Shown here: piece after piece, positions 19,863 through 27,935 of the stretch
Layout: each line of letters starts with the position of its first letter
How positions within the stretch are numbered: the stretch's first letter is position 1
DNA from: a virus
Length of the DNA stretch: 27,935 bases
Reading direction: 5' to 3' (one strand)
Virus record (IMG/VR): IMGVR_UViG_3300025168_000497
Location: 1-27,935 of that record
Notes under the pieces: model-generated
What the model was told of the DNA's origin: nothing
Databases searched by the model: none
The model's input: the letters and a program-made list of their open reading frames with translations, nothing else
Made by a program: the position numbers and the translations under genes

Positions 19863-22800
19863 TTGTTTTTTAGGTAAAATATTAGTTTGTCGCGGTCTGC
19901 GTCGCTTATCTTATTGTCATAACAAATAATTTCGTATACGTTCCCCTTAAACTCGGCAAAGTCTATAGACCCGTTAAACCTACCGCCTATAGTAAAATAA
20001 TGCGCGTCTGTTGGGTTGCTTGCCGTTGTATAGGTGTCGGTGTTCTCGTTCTCGTCTATTATATCTAGGTTAGCGCCGTCTCTTCTACCTACTACTATTT
20101 TTTTATCTGTTACGCCCGCGCTAGCTATGTTACATTGAAACATATTTGTAGTAGTATTTTCGTTATAATAGCTAACGCTATCAGCTCCCGCACCGCCAAA
20201 AGTAGAGTTATTATTTATAGATATACCCGCCCTTGGTGTACCCGTAATAGTGTTTACACCTAGTAAAACTTGCCCGTATGTTTCTTGCGTTGTTATTTGA
20301 CTTTCAAATACTACTATAAAAGTATTATTGCTACTGGCTAACCCTACTAAGTCTACATCTGTATTAAACATAAAGGCAGTAGTACCGTCAAAAGATACAA
20401 AAGGACGCCCGCCCCCCGCTCCCGCACCGCTAACCCAACGAGGCATATACGTACTTTGGTTTTGTAAAAGATTATTAGCGCCTCCGCTTAAATCGTTCCA
20501 TTGTGTAATAGGTTGCCCGCTACCTACTGTAGAGTTAAAACTAAAGCTACCAAAGTTTGTACTATCTAACCATAGCTTTAATCCCGTAATATCGCTCGGT
20601 AATATATTAGTAGTTACCGTACCACTTAAAACGCTAGAGGTGTATTTTGTTTTTATTACATAACTAGTATCATTTACTAAAGTATTAAAGGGTAAACGCA
20701 TATATAATAAATAAGCGTTATACAAATAAGGTATATTACTTGTAGGGTGTAGGTCAAGAGTTGCACCACTAAAAGCCGTAGTTTGTCTTTGGCTTACTTG
20801 GTTACTAGATAAAACTATAGGGGCAGTTCCGCTAAGTATTTTAAACTCTTTTACCAATTCCCAACTTTCAGTATTTAAAGTATTTGTAGAGCCCCCCGTA
20901 GTAGCTTGTAGTGTTACAGTTAATTTTATTAAAGTCTTAGCGGGTAGTCTAAAACAATTTGTACCTAGGTCGCCGTTATAGGTTGTACCTACGGGGTACG
21001 TAGTAAACGCGCCTAGCTGACCTACCCAAGCCTCACGTCTACCGCCCGCCGTTGTTGTTCTTATTATGTTTTCTGCGGTTTGGCTTGTACCTTGTTGATT
21101 TTCTTCTGACGTGCTTACTATTACTTCGTTGTTATTTAAAGCTAGCCCGTAGTCGCCCGTTATACGTATGTTATTTAAAGAGTTATTATATACAACGTCT
21201 TGAAAGTTTACGGTAAAATTATCGCTAGCGGGTCTAACCATATTACCCTTACCTATAATAGTTACGTCTGTAGACTTTTCAAAAACTATATTTTCGTCGC
21301 CCGTTATATCTACTTTAGATACTGCCGACCTTATTACGTTTTCGTTCCCGTTTACTTTAATATCTCTACCGCCGTTTACTATTTGGTTACGGCTACCTTG
21401 AATTGTACCGCCTTGGTTAAAATTAAAGTTGTTTTCTACTCCTACTACTTTATTGTTTATTGGTGTTTCTACTCTTCTTACTCGCCTTTGTTGGTCTAAA
21501 TAACATTTATTATTAAAGAAAAACCCTATACTACCGTTATAGGCTTGATTAAATAAAGAGCAACAACTTTCATTTAAAGATAGTTGAGTAAAACTGTCAT
21601 ATACTACCCCGTCTGAAACATACATAGTGCCAACTTCGGGGCAGTTATCCGCGCTTACGGGGTCGTAGTCTGGCGGAAAACTACCAAAGGTTATATAGGT
21701 TTTTAAGAGCTCTACCTTACAAATACTAGTTGAGTTTATATTATATCCCTTTATACTATTTACTATGTAGTCTTCGCCGTTAATATGTATAACGTCGTTA
21801 AATTGAAAGTCTTCTATATCGCTAGCGCTAAGTCTCATATAAGCCGTAAGCATACGGGCGTTCTTATCAAAGTTTGTTCTTATATAACTAAGCCAATATT
21901 TATACGCTAAACCGAAAAGAGGTATTTGTTCCCATAGCCCTAATTGTTCGCTAAGAGTACACCCCCAATTTACAGAAAATACTGTTGTACTAGTTTGAAA
22001 ACCTACCTCGCTAAATGCACTAAAGTACGGTACTATTTGTTTATTGTTGAGGTAGTCCCCGTCATAAAATAAAGCATATTTTAAGCCGTTGCTTACTACT
22101 TGCGTACCATGATAAAAACTTAATCTTATACCCCCTACGTTTTTATAGCCGTCCTCGTCTATATTTATAATAGGACTAGTATATATCCCCGCGTCTTGTA
22201 TAGGGTAATTTATAGTAGGACTAAATACGCTAGTAAAATTATTAGTAGTTTCGCTAAACTCGTTACCTATATTATAGTCGTACTCGCCGTACGTAAAACT
22301 ACGAGACTTTAATATACTTTGGTAAACATAGTCATCGCTTGGGGTATCTTTAAACAAAGCGTTTCGCCCGCTTATTTTACTCGGCGGTATTATTTGCACG
22401 TCTTTAGTAAAGTCTATTTTTTTACTCCAATCTTTAGCACCTCTTGACGCGCTCATAAAGTCGTTATAAGGCTCAATAAATACGTGCTTACTATTTGTTT
22501 TATCTGGTATTACTGTAAGGTTAAATTTACGTATAACACTACTAAATAAGTCTATAGCTTTTAGGTTGCCAAATAGTTGGTTAATACTAATTTGCGCGCC
22601 CGTTATGTTTGCACCTATCAAATCAACTTGTATGGACGCGTCGGTTATTTCTATATTATCGCCAACGGGGTACGCGTTATTTGTTTGAGTAATTAACCTT
22701 ACTACTATATTGGACGCCGAACTTAACTGTAGTTGTCCGCCATTTACTAAATATATAGGTACAGACGTATCAAAACCCGAGGTAATAGTTTGCGTAGTAC

Positions 22801-23875
22801 CCGCGCCTATATTAAACTCATTCCCCGCGTAGGTTATTAATAAATACGTATTTGCCCCCGTTTTTAAATATAAACCAAACCTAGCGGGGCTATTTGTCCC
22901 CATGTCGCCCGCTTGCCCGTTTAAAGTTGCCCTTACAGTAACTTGATACACACCACCAAAAGGCGGGCTATATATATTTGTTGAGGGGTCAAAGCTATTG
23001 CTTAGGTCTAAATTTTCGGTAGGGGTGTTTAATATGTTTAGCGTGCTACCGTACTCTATTATTTGACTACTAGTATTATTTGCTTTTACTTTGTAAAAAG
23101 ATTCGGGCGTATTACTTACTAGGCTATCGCCACCGCTATAATTTATATCACAAAAAATTTTACTACCTAAAGCACCGCTAAAAAATTGACTTTCATAGGT
23201 ATAACCTTTATGCTCTAGTATTCTATTTAATAAAGCCGAAAGTCTAATTTGTGGGCGTAAGTGCTCTATATCTATTCTATTATATTGTGGAAAAGGAAAG
23301 CCCGTTGTAGTAGGTACAAAAAACTCCGAGCTTTGACTAGTTGCCATACCCGTACCATAGTCAAAAAATGAATATACTAAGTCGCCGTTTGCTATACTAT
23401 TAGTTGCGTAACTATTATGAATATTGTCTACTGTAGGGGTGTGGTCGTAAGCGCTATAATCTAGGTCGCTCATTTTAACGCCTTTAAGTTCGTCCATTAG
23501 TGAAACGTCAGCGCTATACAAAATTACTTCGTACTCGTAACTATTGCCGTCTCTTAAAAATACGTTTACTAATTGTAGGTAACCGCTAAAGACTTCTATA
23601 GTGTCTTGTAATAGGTAAGCCTCTGCTTTAAAGTAAGGGTTAAAATTACCGTTTGTACCGTCGTCGGCGCAATAGCTACCTACCATAAAGTAAGTAGAGA
23701 AATAGCTATCATTATTAGGTGTACTAGGTAGCCTAAAGTTATAGGTATGGCTACCCTTTGTTTTAAGGTCGGTAATATCTTTAAACTTAAAATCAGCCGT
23801 AATAGGTTGCCCTTGTAATACGTCTAGGTAAAAACTATTACCGTCTTTGTCTATTGCTACTAAAGTACTAGCCAT
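19847..23875 (-). CDS. Large tail-tip/receptor-binding protein with beta-helix and lectin-like C-terminus
   Basis: A 1342-residue protein in at least four parts. The N-terminal ~720 residues are a baseplate-like region (DLKTKGSHTYNFRLPSTPN near 35-55; a Cys-containing join near 745-790 with SCCSLFNQAYNG). Residues about 810-900 are an Asn/Gly-rich repeat region (GGTIQGSRNQIVNGGRDIKV, then NGNENVIRSAV, GDENIVFEKS and GKGNMVRPA), suggesting a beta-helix. About 930-1100 is a beta-rich linker. The last ~220 residues (LKLWLDSTNF... to ...DADRDKLIFYLKNKWNIQ) follow the pattern of concanavalin A-like/LamG lectin domains. It probably binds host surface glycans. Confidence 0.78.
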   Translation of the reverse strand: MASTLVAIDKDGNSFYLDVLQGQPITADFKFKDITDLKTKGSHTYNFRLPSTPNNDSYFSTYFMVGSYCADDGTNGNFNPYFKAEAYLLQDTIEVFSGYLQLVNVFLRDGNSYEYEVILYSADVSLMDELKGVKMSDLDYSAYDHTPTVDNIHNSYATNSIANGDLVYSFFDYGTGMATSQSSEFFVPTTTGFPFPQYNRIDIEHLRPQIRLSALLNRILEHKGYTYESQFFSGALGSKIFCDINYSGGDSLVSNTPESFYKVKANNTSSQIIEYGSTLNILNTPTENLDLSNSFDPSTNIYSPPFGGVYQVTVRATLNGQAGDMGTNSPARFGLYLKTGANTYLLITYAGNEFNIGAGTTQTITSGFDTSVPIYLVNGGQLQLSSASNIVVRLITQTNNAYPVGDNIEITDASIQVDLIGANITGAQISINQLFGNLKAIDLFSSVIRKFNLTVIPDKTNSKHVFIEPYNDFMSASRGAKDWSKKIDFTKDVQIIPPSKISGRNALFKDTPSDDYVYQSILKSRSFTYGEYDYNIGNEFSETTNNFTSVFSPTINYPIQDAGIYTSPIINIDEDGYKNVGGIRLSFYHGTQVVSNGLKYALFYDGDYLNNKQIVPYFSAFSEVGFQTSTTVFSVNWGCTLSEQLGLWEQIPLFGLAYKYWLSYIRTNFDKNARMLTAYMRLSASDIEDFQFNDVIHINGEDYIVNSIKGYNINSTSICKVELLKTYITFGSFPPDYDPVSADNCPEVGTMYVSDGVVYDSFTQLSLNESCCSLFNQAYNGSIGFFFNNKCYLDQQRRVRRVETPINNKVVGVENNFNFNQGGTIQGSRNQIVNGGRDIKVNGNENVIRSAVSKVDITGDENIVFEKSTDVTIIGKGNMVRPASDNFTVNFQDVVYNNSLNNIRITGDYGLALNNNEVIVSTSEENQQGTSQTAENIIRTTTAGGRREAWVGQLGAFTTYPVGTTYNGDLGTNCFRLPAKTLIKLTVTLQATTGGSTNTLNTESWELVKEFKILSGTAPIVLSSNQVSQRQTTAFSGATLDLHPTSNIPYLYNAYLLYMRLPFNTLVNDTSYVIKTKYTSSVLSGTVTTNILPSDITGLKLWLDSTNFGSFSFNSTVGSGQPITQWNDLSGGANNLLQNQSTYMPRWVSGAGAGGGRPFVSFDGTTAFMFNTDVDLVGLASSNNTFIVVFESQITTQETYGQVLLGVNTITGTPRAGISINNNSTFGGAGADSVSYYNENTTTNMFQCNIASAGVTDKKIVVGRRDGANLDIIDENENTDTYTTASNPTDAHYFTIGGRFNGSIDFAEFKGNVYEIICYDNKISDADRDKLIFYLKNKWNIQ

Positions 23876-25377
23876 TAAAATACTATATTATTGTTAGTTG
23901 GTACGCTATACCTAAAAGTTAACTGATAGCTTACTTGCTCGTATTGTTTACTACTATCAAATAGACGCGGCGGGGTTGTTTCTGGCGTTGCTTTTACTAT
24001 GCTATTTACTGCGTTTATAGTAGAGTTTTCTAGTATAACCGCTCTCGCCGACCCGTCGTCATTTATATAACTAATTTTATTACTTAAAAACATATCTTTA
24101 ACCTTTTGTATATCTCCGTCGCTTAAAAACCCCGTATTTACTGTAAAGGTTTCGTTAAAGTTTGTAGCAACTGTTTTTTCTCCTCTATGCGCTACGTCGG
24201 GTATATATCCTATTTCTTTATAATTTTTATTTGAGCTCGTAAGGTCTTCAAAATTACCGTCATAATTAAATACTGACCCTTTTATATTTGTAGGGTTACT
24301 ACTTATATTATCTCTACGGAGCTCGGTAAATGTAATATATTCCCATACGCCAAAATTATTAATGTAGGCAAACCTTTGGCGGTTGTATTTTCTGCAAAAC
24401 TCTATACCTTGTCCAAATGCGTTATTTTGTTTAAATCTTTCAGTCAATACAAATCTATATTGTTGACTTAATACAGACCCTACGCCCGCGCTAGTATCAC
24501 TTGCGTAAATTTCGTAGTAGGCTAAAGTAGAGCCAAAACTTGCGGGTCTATTACCGCTATCCAATTTATTAAGATTTTGCGGGTAAAGTCCTATAGTAGT
24601 TATTAAACCCTCTGTAACTGCTGACGTTGTGTTAATTCCGCCTATAGATAAACTACCTAGTAAAGTATCGCTATCATTATAGTACCTTACTATTATAAAG
24701 TCTGCTATTTGTTGGTTAAAAAAAGTAGGTCTAAACATACTCATTGTACCCCAATCATAATATGAACAATATATAGTGTAATGACTACCGCCTTGAGGGT
24801 TTCGTAAAAAATTAAAGTTGTTGTTTAAAAATTCAGATTTAACGTCGTCTAAATAATACGGGGAATAATCTACGTTTATTAAGTCAGTAGCTTTGTCGTA
24901 ACCGCATATAGCATATATATAACTAAATGATGAGCCCGCCGTTCGTTTAGTTGGTACTACCGTAGCGGAGTCGCCGTAAAAATCAAATAGTTGTGCCGAT
25001 ATTCTAAAAGTATTATTATTTACGCTTGTTAGAGCTTGAGTTGTAGCCGTAGCCTTATAGGGCATAGCGTGTATATTTTGTTTAAATTGTGCAATGTTTA
25101 AATTTGTTGCCCTTGTTGGTACTGTTAACGTTTGTTGTACGTCGCCTATATCTTTTATATGACTTTGTAATATTTTAGTAATATTTATAAAGCCGTAGTT
25201 CTCATTATTAGGTCTAAAAGTGTAAGAGTATACTGTACCGCTTATATTTAGCTCTAACAAAAACCTATAATTAAATACGTTCGCCGTTCCAATTTTATCA
25301 CTACTACATGTTATTATTCTTTTGCCCGAGGCTTTTACAAAGTCTGAGTTGTTAAAATTTGAATTAGTTATTGCCAT
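23875..25377 (-). CDS. Tail protein, probably distal tail/baseplate
   Basis: A 500-residue beta-rich protein (NVFNYRFLLELNISGTVYSY near 30, NYGFINITKILQSHI near 60-75). It has a C-terminal domain with FNETFTVNTGFLSDGDIQKV and YEQVSYQLTFRYSVPTNN, reminiscent of distal tail hub proteins. It lies between the gp10-like protein and the large tail-tip protein, and overlaps both neighbours by one base. I recognise no family with certainty. Confidence 0.65.
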   Translation of the reverse strand: MAITNSNFNNSDFVKASGKRIITCSSDKIGTANVFNYRFLLELNISGTVYSYTFRPNNENYGFINITKILQSHIKDIGDVQQTLTVPTRATNLNIAQFKQNIHAMPYKATATTQALTSVNNNTFRISAQLFDFYGDSATVVPTKRTAGSSFSYIYAICGYDKATDLINVDYSPYYLDDVKSEFLNNNFNFLRNPQGGSHYTIYCSYYDWGTMSMFRPTFFNQQIADFIIVRYYNDSDTLLGSLSIGGINTTSAVTEGLITTIGLYPQNLNKLDSGNRPASFGSTLAYYEIYASDTSAGVGSVLSQQYRFVLTERFKQNNAFGQGIEFCRKYNRQRFAYINNFGVWEYITFTELRRDNISSNPTNIKGSVFNYDGNFEDLTSSNKNYKEIGYIPDVAHRGEKTVATNFNETFTVNTGFLSDGDIQKVKDMFLSNKISYINDDGSARAVILENSTINAVNSIVKATPETTPPRLFDSSKQYEQVSYQLTFRYSVPTNNNIVF

Positions 25378-25955
25378 TACTCTACTATATCTTTAAAAGT
25401 TTTAAACGTGTCTTTTATCATGCCTTGCGCTAAGTCCATTACAAAGCGGTTTTTAGTTTCCTCTATAGCGTCTTTAAAAAAGTGCCTAGGTGCTATACCC
25501 TTATTAGCTATACTTCTACCTATCAAATACGATGCTTGCTTTTTTGCTTGTTCTGTAGGGCTTATAAATTGGTTAGTCTTTAAGTCTCTTAGTTTTATAG
25601 GCTTTGTATTTATCCACTCTTCAACTACCCCGCTAGCTAGGTTTTGGCTCTTAAATTTAAAAGGGCTTTTACTCGCTGACGCATAACTAGAGGTACTACC
25701 TTTTACACCTTGCTCTATAAAGTCGGCGTAAGGTTGGTTACTTGTAAAACGCATATTAAGAGTATTCTGACCTTTAACCAATTTATAGCTAAGACCTTTA
25801 GCTAGAGCTCCCGTATTATCGGTTATTCTAGCTTTACCCTCTATTTTCTTTTTTATTTTAAGGTTACGCTTTGCTCTTTTTACTACCTCTTTGGCGTATA
25901 AGTTCATAGCGTCAATAGTATTATTATCTATTACCCCTATTTTGCGTTTAGCCAT
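25377..25955 (-). CDS. HK97 gp10-like head-tail joining protein
   Basis: A 192-residue basic protein with the gp10 hallmarks: DNTGALAKGLSYKL (about 46-60) followed by NQPYADFIEQGVKG (about 73-87), and a C-terminal APRHFFKDAIEETKNRF helix. Such proteins join head and tail. Its gene lies next to the tail-terminator-like gene (19-bp overlap), the standard pairing in siphophages, but far from the connectors. Confidence 0.85.
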   Translation of the reverse strand: MAKRKIGVIDNNTIDAMNLYAKEVVKRAKRNLKIKKKIEGKARITDNTGALAKGLSYKLVKGQNTLNMRFTSNQPYADFIEQGVKGSTSSYASASKSPFKFKSQNLASGVVEEWINTKPIKLRDLKTNQFISPTEQAKKQASYLIGRSIANKGIAPRHFFKDAIEETKNRFVMDLAQGMIKDTFKTFKDIVE

Positions 25956-27148
25956 TCTATAGTATTTTCTATTGTTGTATCGCTCATAGTACCGTTAGTA
26001 TATATAACCTCTTGTACGTTAAAGTTGGTTTTTAATACAGTAGATGTATCTAGCCTATTGCCTATGTAAAAAGTACCTAACCCCGTTATATTGCCTATTG
26101 TAGTTAGTTCAGCGTATTCAGTACCACCGTAGTATAGACGTACTTTATTACTGTCTTGTATTTTAATAGCAAAAGTATACGGCGTATCTCTTATTATTGC
26201 GTTATCGTCTAATAGTTTTGGGTTGCCCGTTTGTAGTCCCGTTATATCGCCACTAGGGGACAAAGGCACTAAATAACCGTTTTCATTTTTTAACCCTATA
26301 ACTCCGTTTGTTATAACTAAGTCAGCGTAGCCCGTAGCTGAAACTATAGAGAAAATTTTATTTGTGTCTCCCGTAAATTGGTTTATTTTAATAAAATAAA
26401 TATCGTTTGAAGCTATTGTAGTTTGACTAGCTGTAAATACTACGGGGTCTATACCTTTAATATTAATAGCCTTATTTTTAAATTGATACTCTATACTTCC
26501 GTCGGTTGTTGTACTGCCAAATAATGTTCCTATGCTTTTACCGTCTATTATTGGTTTCCATTCTCTTACGTACTCATTAGTAGCGTAGTCTATATTACCC
26601 TCTTGTTTTTCTGTAGCACTATACCAAGTATAACCGCTCGTATTTAATTTACCTATAGGCGGGGTTGGTGTTTCATAGTCCCAACTAAGTAAAGGCATAT
26701 AAGGTATATTACACGCCTCGCTTTCGTTAGCGCCCTCTATAGTCATTACAGTAGACCACCCTACTACGCGGTTATTGTAGTTACCCGTTATAGGGGTACA
26801 ACTTAGAGCGTTACCCGTTAGCTTTGTGTCTGGGGTTACTATGCTACTACCTTTTAAAAATTCAGTTTGTAAGTCTTGTAATATTTGGAGCGTATTAGAT
26901 AGGGCGTATTTTTCGTTATCCTTGCGCTTGTCTTTATCGTCTACTATTTCTATTAACATTATATTAATATCGTAGCTTATTACTCGCTCGTCTATATTTG
27001 CACCCGTAACGCCAACGTGTAATAGTGGGTACTCTTCTATTTTCTCTAGGTCGGCGTCGTCTATATCGCCAAAGCTAAAGCTATTTATTTGGGTGTGCTT
27101 ATTAGCGACCTCTTTAAAATACTCTATTATTCCGTTGTACGTTATCAT
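25937..27148 (-). CDS. Tail terminator-like protein fused to lectin-like domain
   Basis: A 403-residue protein. Residues 1-150 (ITYNGIIEYFKEVANKHTQI, then YDINIMLIEIVDDKD, and RVVGWSTVMTIEGANESEAC) look like a gpU/HK97-type tail terminator, which is normally 120-150 residues long. Residues about 165-403 are an added beta-sandwich with DTPYTFAIKIQDSNKVRLYY, GTFYIGNRLD and NVQEVIYTNGTMSDTTIENT, the pattern of a concanavalin A/LamG-like lectin domain. A neighbouring gp10-like gene supports the terminator call. It overlaps the chaperone ORF by 35 bp. Confidence 0.7.
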   Translation of the reverse strand: MITYNGIIEYFKEVANKHTQINSFSFGDIDDADLEKIEEYPLLHVGVTGANIDERVISYDINIMLIEIVDDKDKRKDNEKYALSNTLQILQDLQTEFLKGSSIVTPDTKLTGNALSCTPITGNYNNRVVGWSTVMTIEGANESEACNIPYMPLLSWDYETPTPPIGKLNTSGYTWYSATEKQEGNIDYATNEYVREWKPIIDGKSIGTLFGSTTTDGSIEYQFKNKAINIKGIDPVVFTASQTTIASNDIYFIKINQFTGDTNKIFSIVSATGYADLVITNGVIGLKNENGYLVPLSPSGDITGLQTGNPKLLDDNAIIRDTPYTFAIKIQDSNKVRLYYGGTEYAELTTIGNITGLGTFYIGNRLDTSTVLKTNFNVQEVIYTNGTMSDTTIENTIEWLNAK

Positions 27149-27365
27149 TTTTTTTACGCTTGCGTTTTAGTTCTCTGTTTTTATCTATATCGTAACATAG
27201 TTTTAGTAGGCATTGTTTAAACGGTAGCTTTGTTATATCGTCGTATTTGCTTACGTCGTTATTAGCTAAACTATCTATGATACCAAACCACCCGTAGGCT
27301 CTGGCAACGTCTGACCCGTCGGGGTCGGTGTTTCCACTATAGAGGCTTGAAAAGTTAGCAAGCAC
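27114..27365 (-). CDS. Tail chaperone T-domain (expressed by -1 frameshift)
   Basis: The frame holds the conserved-looking YGWFGIIDSLANNDVSKYDD, then LPFKQCLLKLCYDIDKNREL and a basic tail. The only start in this frame is GTG at 27365. The frame, however, is open upstream to the T9 run at 27382-27390, so the natural product is a fusion with the upstream chaperone: 168 residues plus 89 residues, 257 in total. This corresponds to lambda gpGT or the HK97 equivalents. Confidence 0.75.
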   Translation of the reverse strand: MLANFSSLYSGNTDPDGSDVARAYGWFGIIDSLANNDVSKYDDITKLPFKQCLLKLCYDIDKNRELKRKRKKNDNVQRNNRVF

Positions 27366-27886
27366 TTGCTCCCTAAATTGTAAAAAAAAACCGTAAGCCC
27401 GTTTACTACGTCCATATTAACCGCCTTAAATTTCTCGGCGTTCGCTTGGTGTCTAACCTCGTACGGCTCTATATTATATTTACCGTTTTCCTCTTCCGTT
27501 ATTGGTCTATATAATACTGCTAATACTTTATGAAAACCTCCTATATTTTCTTTGGTAAACTCTTCAACGTCTACATACTCGCCAAAAGTCATACTATCCA
27601 AATTAGGGTGCATACCATAGGTTACACCGTCTAACTGTATTTTATTTATTAAGGCTTTGTTAAGCTCTACCTTTATTAGTTTGTTTAAACTGTTATATAC
27701 TGTTTTTAAGTCCTTTAGTTTAAAACGCTTTACTACTTCCGTAGGTACGTTACAAAAGCTACTTATAGTATTATATATTACGTCGGTAGGGTCTTTACTC
27801 TCGCTAGTTTCTACGTAATTTTGGTAGTTACCTAGTGTTACCTCGCCCCAATTTTGGGGTACGTTTAGTATTACTTCTTTTTTCAT
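27275..27886 (-). CDS. Tail assembly chaperone (G-type)
   Basis: A 203-residue protein, starting at ATG 27886 (MKKEVILNVPQNWGEVTLGN). Predicted mostly helical (about 50-160), with the Trp-Gly and acidic features of tail chaperones, and a Pro/Thr-rich C-terminus (TPTPTGQTLPEPTGG) after the slippery site. Ribosomes that do not slip give the short form, those that slip -1 at 27382-27390 give the fusion with the T-domain. In other siphophages this pair coats the tape measure during tail assembly. It follows TerL across the circular junction. Confidence 0.75.
   Translation of the reverse strand: MKKEVILNVPQNWGEVTLGNYQNYVETSESKDPTDVIYNTISSFCNVPTEVVKRFKLKDLKTVYNSLNKLIKVELNKALINKIQLDGVTYGMHPNLDSMTFGEYVDVEEFTKENIGGFHKVLAVLYRPITEEENGKYNIEPYEVRHQANAEKFKAVNMDVVNGLTVFFYNLGSKCLLTFQASIVETPTPTGQTLPEPTGGLVS
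27382..27390 (-). promoter_or_regulatory. Programmed -1 frameshift site (T9) in tail chaperone gene
   Basis: On the minus strand the codons are GTT TTT TTT TAC, containing a perfect T-TTT-TTT heptamer. A -1 slip enters the T-domain frame as TTA CAA TTT AGG, which is open through to 27114. The position, about 35 codons before the stop of the first ORF, is as in known tail chaperone pairs. No strong downstream hairpin is obvious. Confidence 0.7.
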
Positions 27887-27935
27887 TCTATATATACAAA
27901 GGTTATTTTAGTTAAAAGTTATTAAATTATAGCAT
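27777..27935. repeat. Terminal direct repeat, right copy
   Basis: Right-hand copy of the 159-bp overlap with positions 3-161. It carries the 5' part of the tail chaperone gene, the intergenic stretch and the last bases of TerL. See the left copy for the single mismatch. Confidence 0.93.
27898..27933 (-). promoter_or_regulatory. Late (ECF-like) promoter candidate, tail genes
   Basis: On the minus strand TAACTTTT, 16 nt and GTATA precede the chaperone ATG at 27886, and the gene starts a few bases after the GTATA. This matches the arrangement before the scaffold gene (16895-16935). The same sequence also appears at 124-159 because of the terminal overlap. Tentative. The very short distance to the ATG (about 8 bases) would give an unusually short leader. 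Confidence 0.33.

Noticed and set aside
27114-27365. Independent small gene starting at GTG 27365
   Set aside because: The frame is open upstream to a T9 slippery site in the preceding gene, so frameshift fusion explains it better.
1-27935. CRISPR array, IS element, integrase or attachment site
   Set aside because: No regularly spaced repeats, transposase motifs or recombinase catalytic residues seen; the phage gives no sign of lysogeny.

Overview
The window is a complete or nearly complete circularly assembled genome of a small tailed phage. Positions 3-161 recur at 27777-27935, so the unit length is about 27.77 kb. I infer a siphovirus-like phage of Bacteroidota, most likely a marine flavobacterial type. 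The reasons are: a DUF6712-like connector, Bacteroidota-style portal, capsid, scaffold and small lysis-region proteins, AT-rich start regions without Shine-Dalgarno sequences, and a promoter matching TTG-N20-TAnnTTTG. I see no integrase, tRNA, IS element or CRISPR array.

Every gene but one is on the minus strand, so transcription runs from high to low coordinates and continues across the circular junction. From about 8760 leftwards lies an early/replication arm: a promoter with an overlapping palindrome and iteron-like repeats, a long structured RNA leader, then small ORFs (8420-6094), an SSB-like protein, an HTH protein, a replication-initiator-like winged-helix protein, a DUF6633-like protein, a DNA methyltransferase, a VRR-NUC nuclease, a sigma-factor-like protein, a Cys-rich protein, TerS and TerL. 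Across the junction follow a tail assembly chaperone pair with a T9 slippery site, a tail-terminator-like protein fused to a lectin-like domain, an HK97 gp10-like protein, two large tail-tip/receptor-binding proteins, tape measure, XkdF-type protease, scaffold, major capsid protein, probable tail tube protein, portal, connectors, a dense set of lysis-region micro-ORFs with an M15 peptidase, and a phosphoesterase. The only plus-strand gene is a small HNH nuclease at 16956-17210.

The standout observation is a pair of near-textbook type I hammerhead ribozymes on the minus strand (8439-8497 and 7511-7568). Their stems differ by compensating changes while the catalytic core is invariant. They bracket three small ORFs, and each would leave a very similar 24-nt 5' leader on the mRNA downstream. 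If active, they would detach a roughly 280-nt structured leader and cut out a 928-nt tricistronic RNA.

Other points of interest: near-total absence of GATC, GGCC and CCGG; a sigma-like ORF whose only credible start is ATT; two similar ECF-like promoter candidates before late genes; a late-gene order that is almost the mirror image of the usual lambda/HK97 order; and lectin-like domains at the ends of two different tail proteins.
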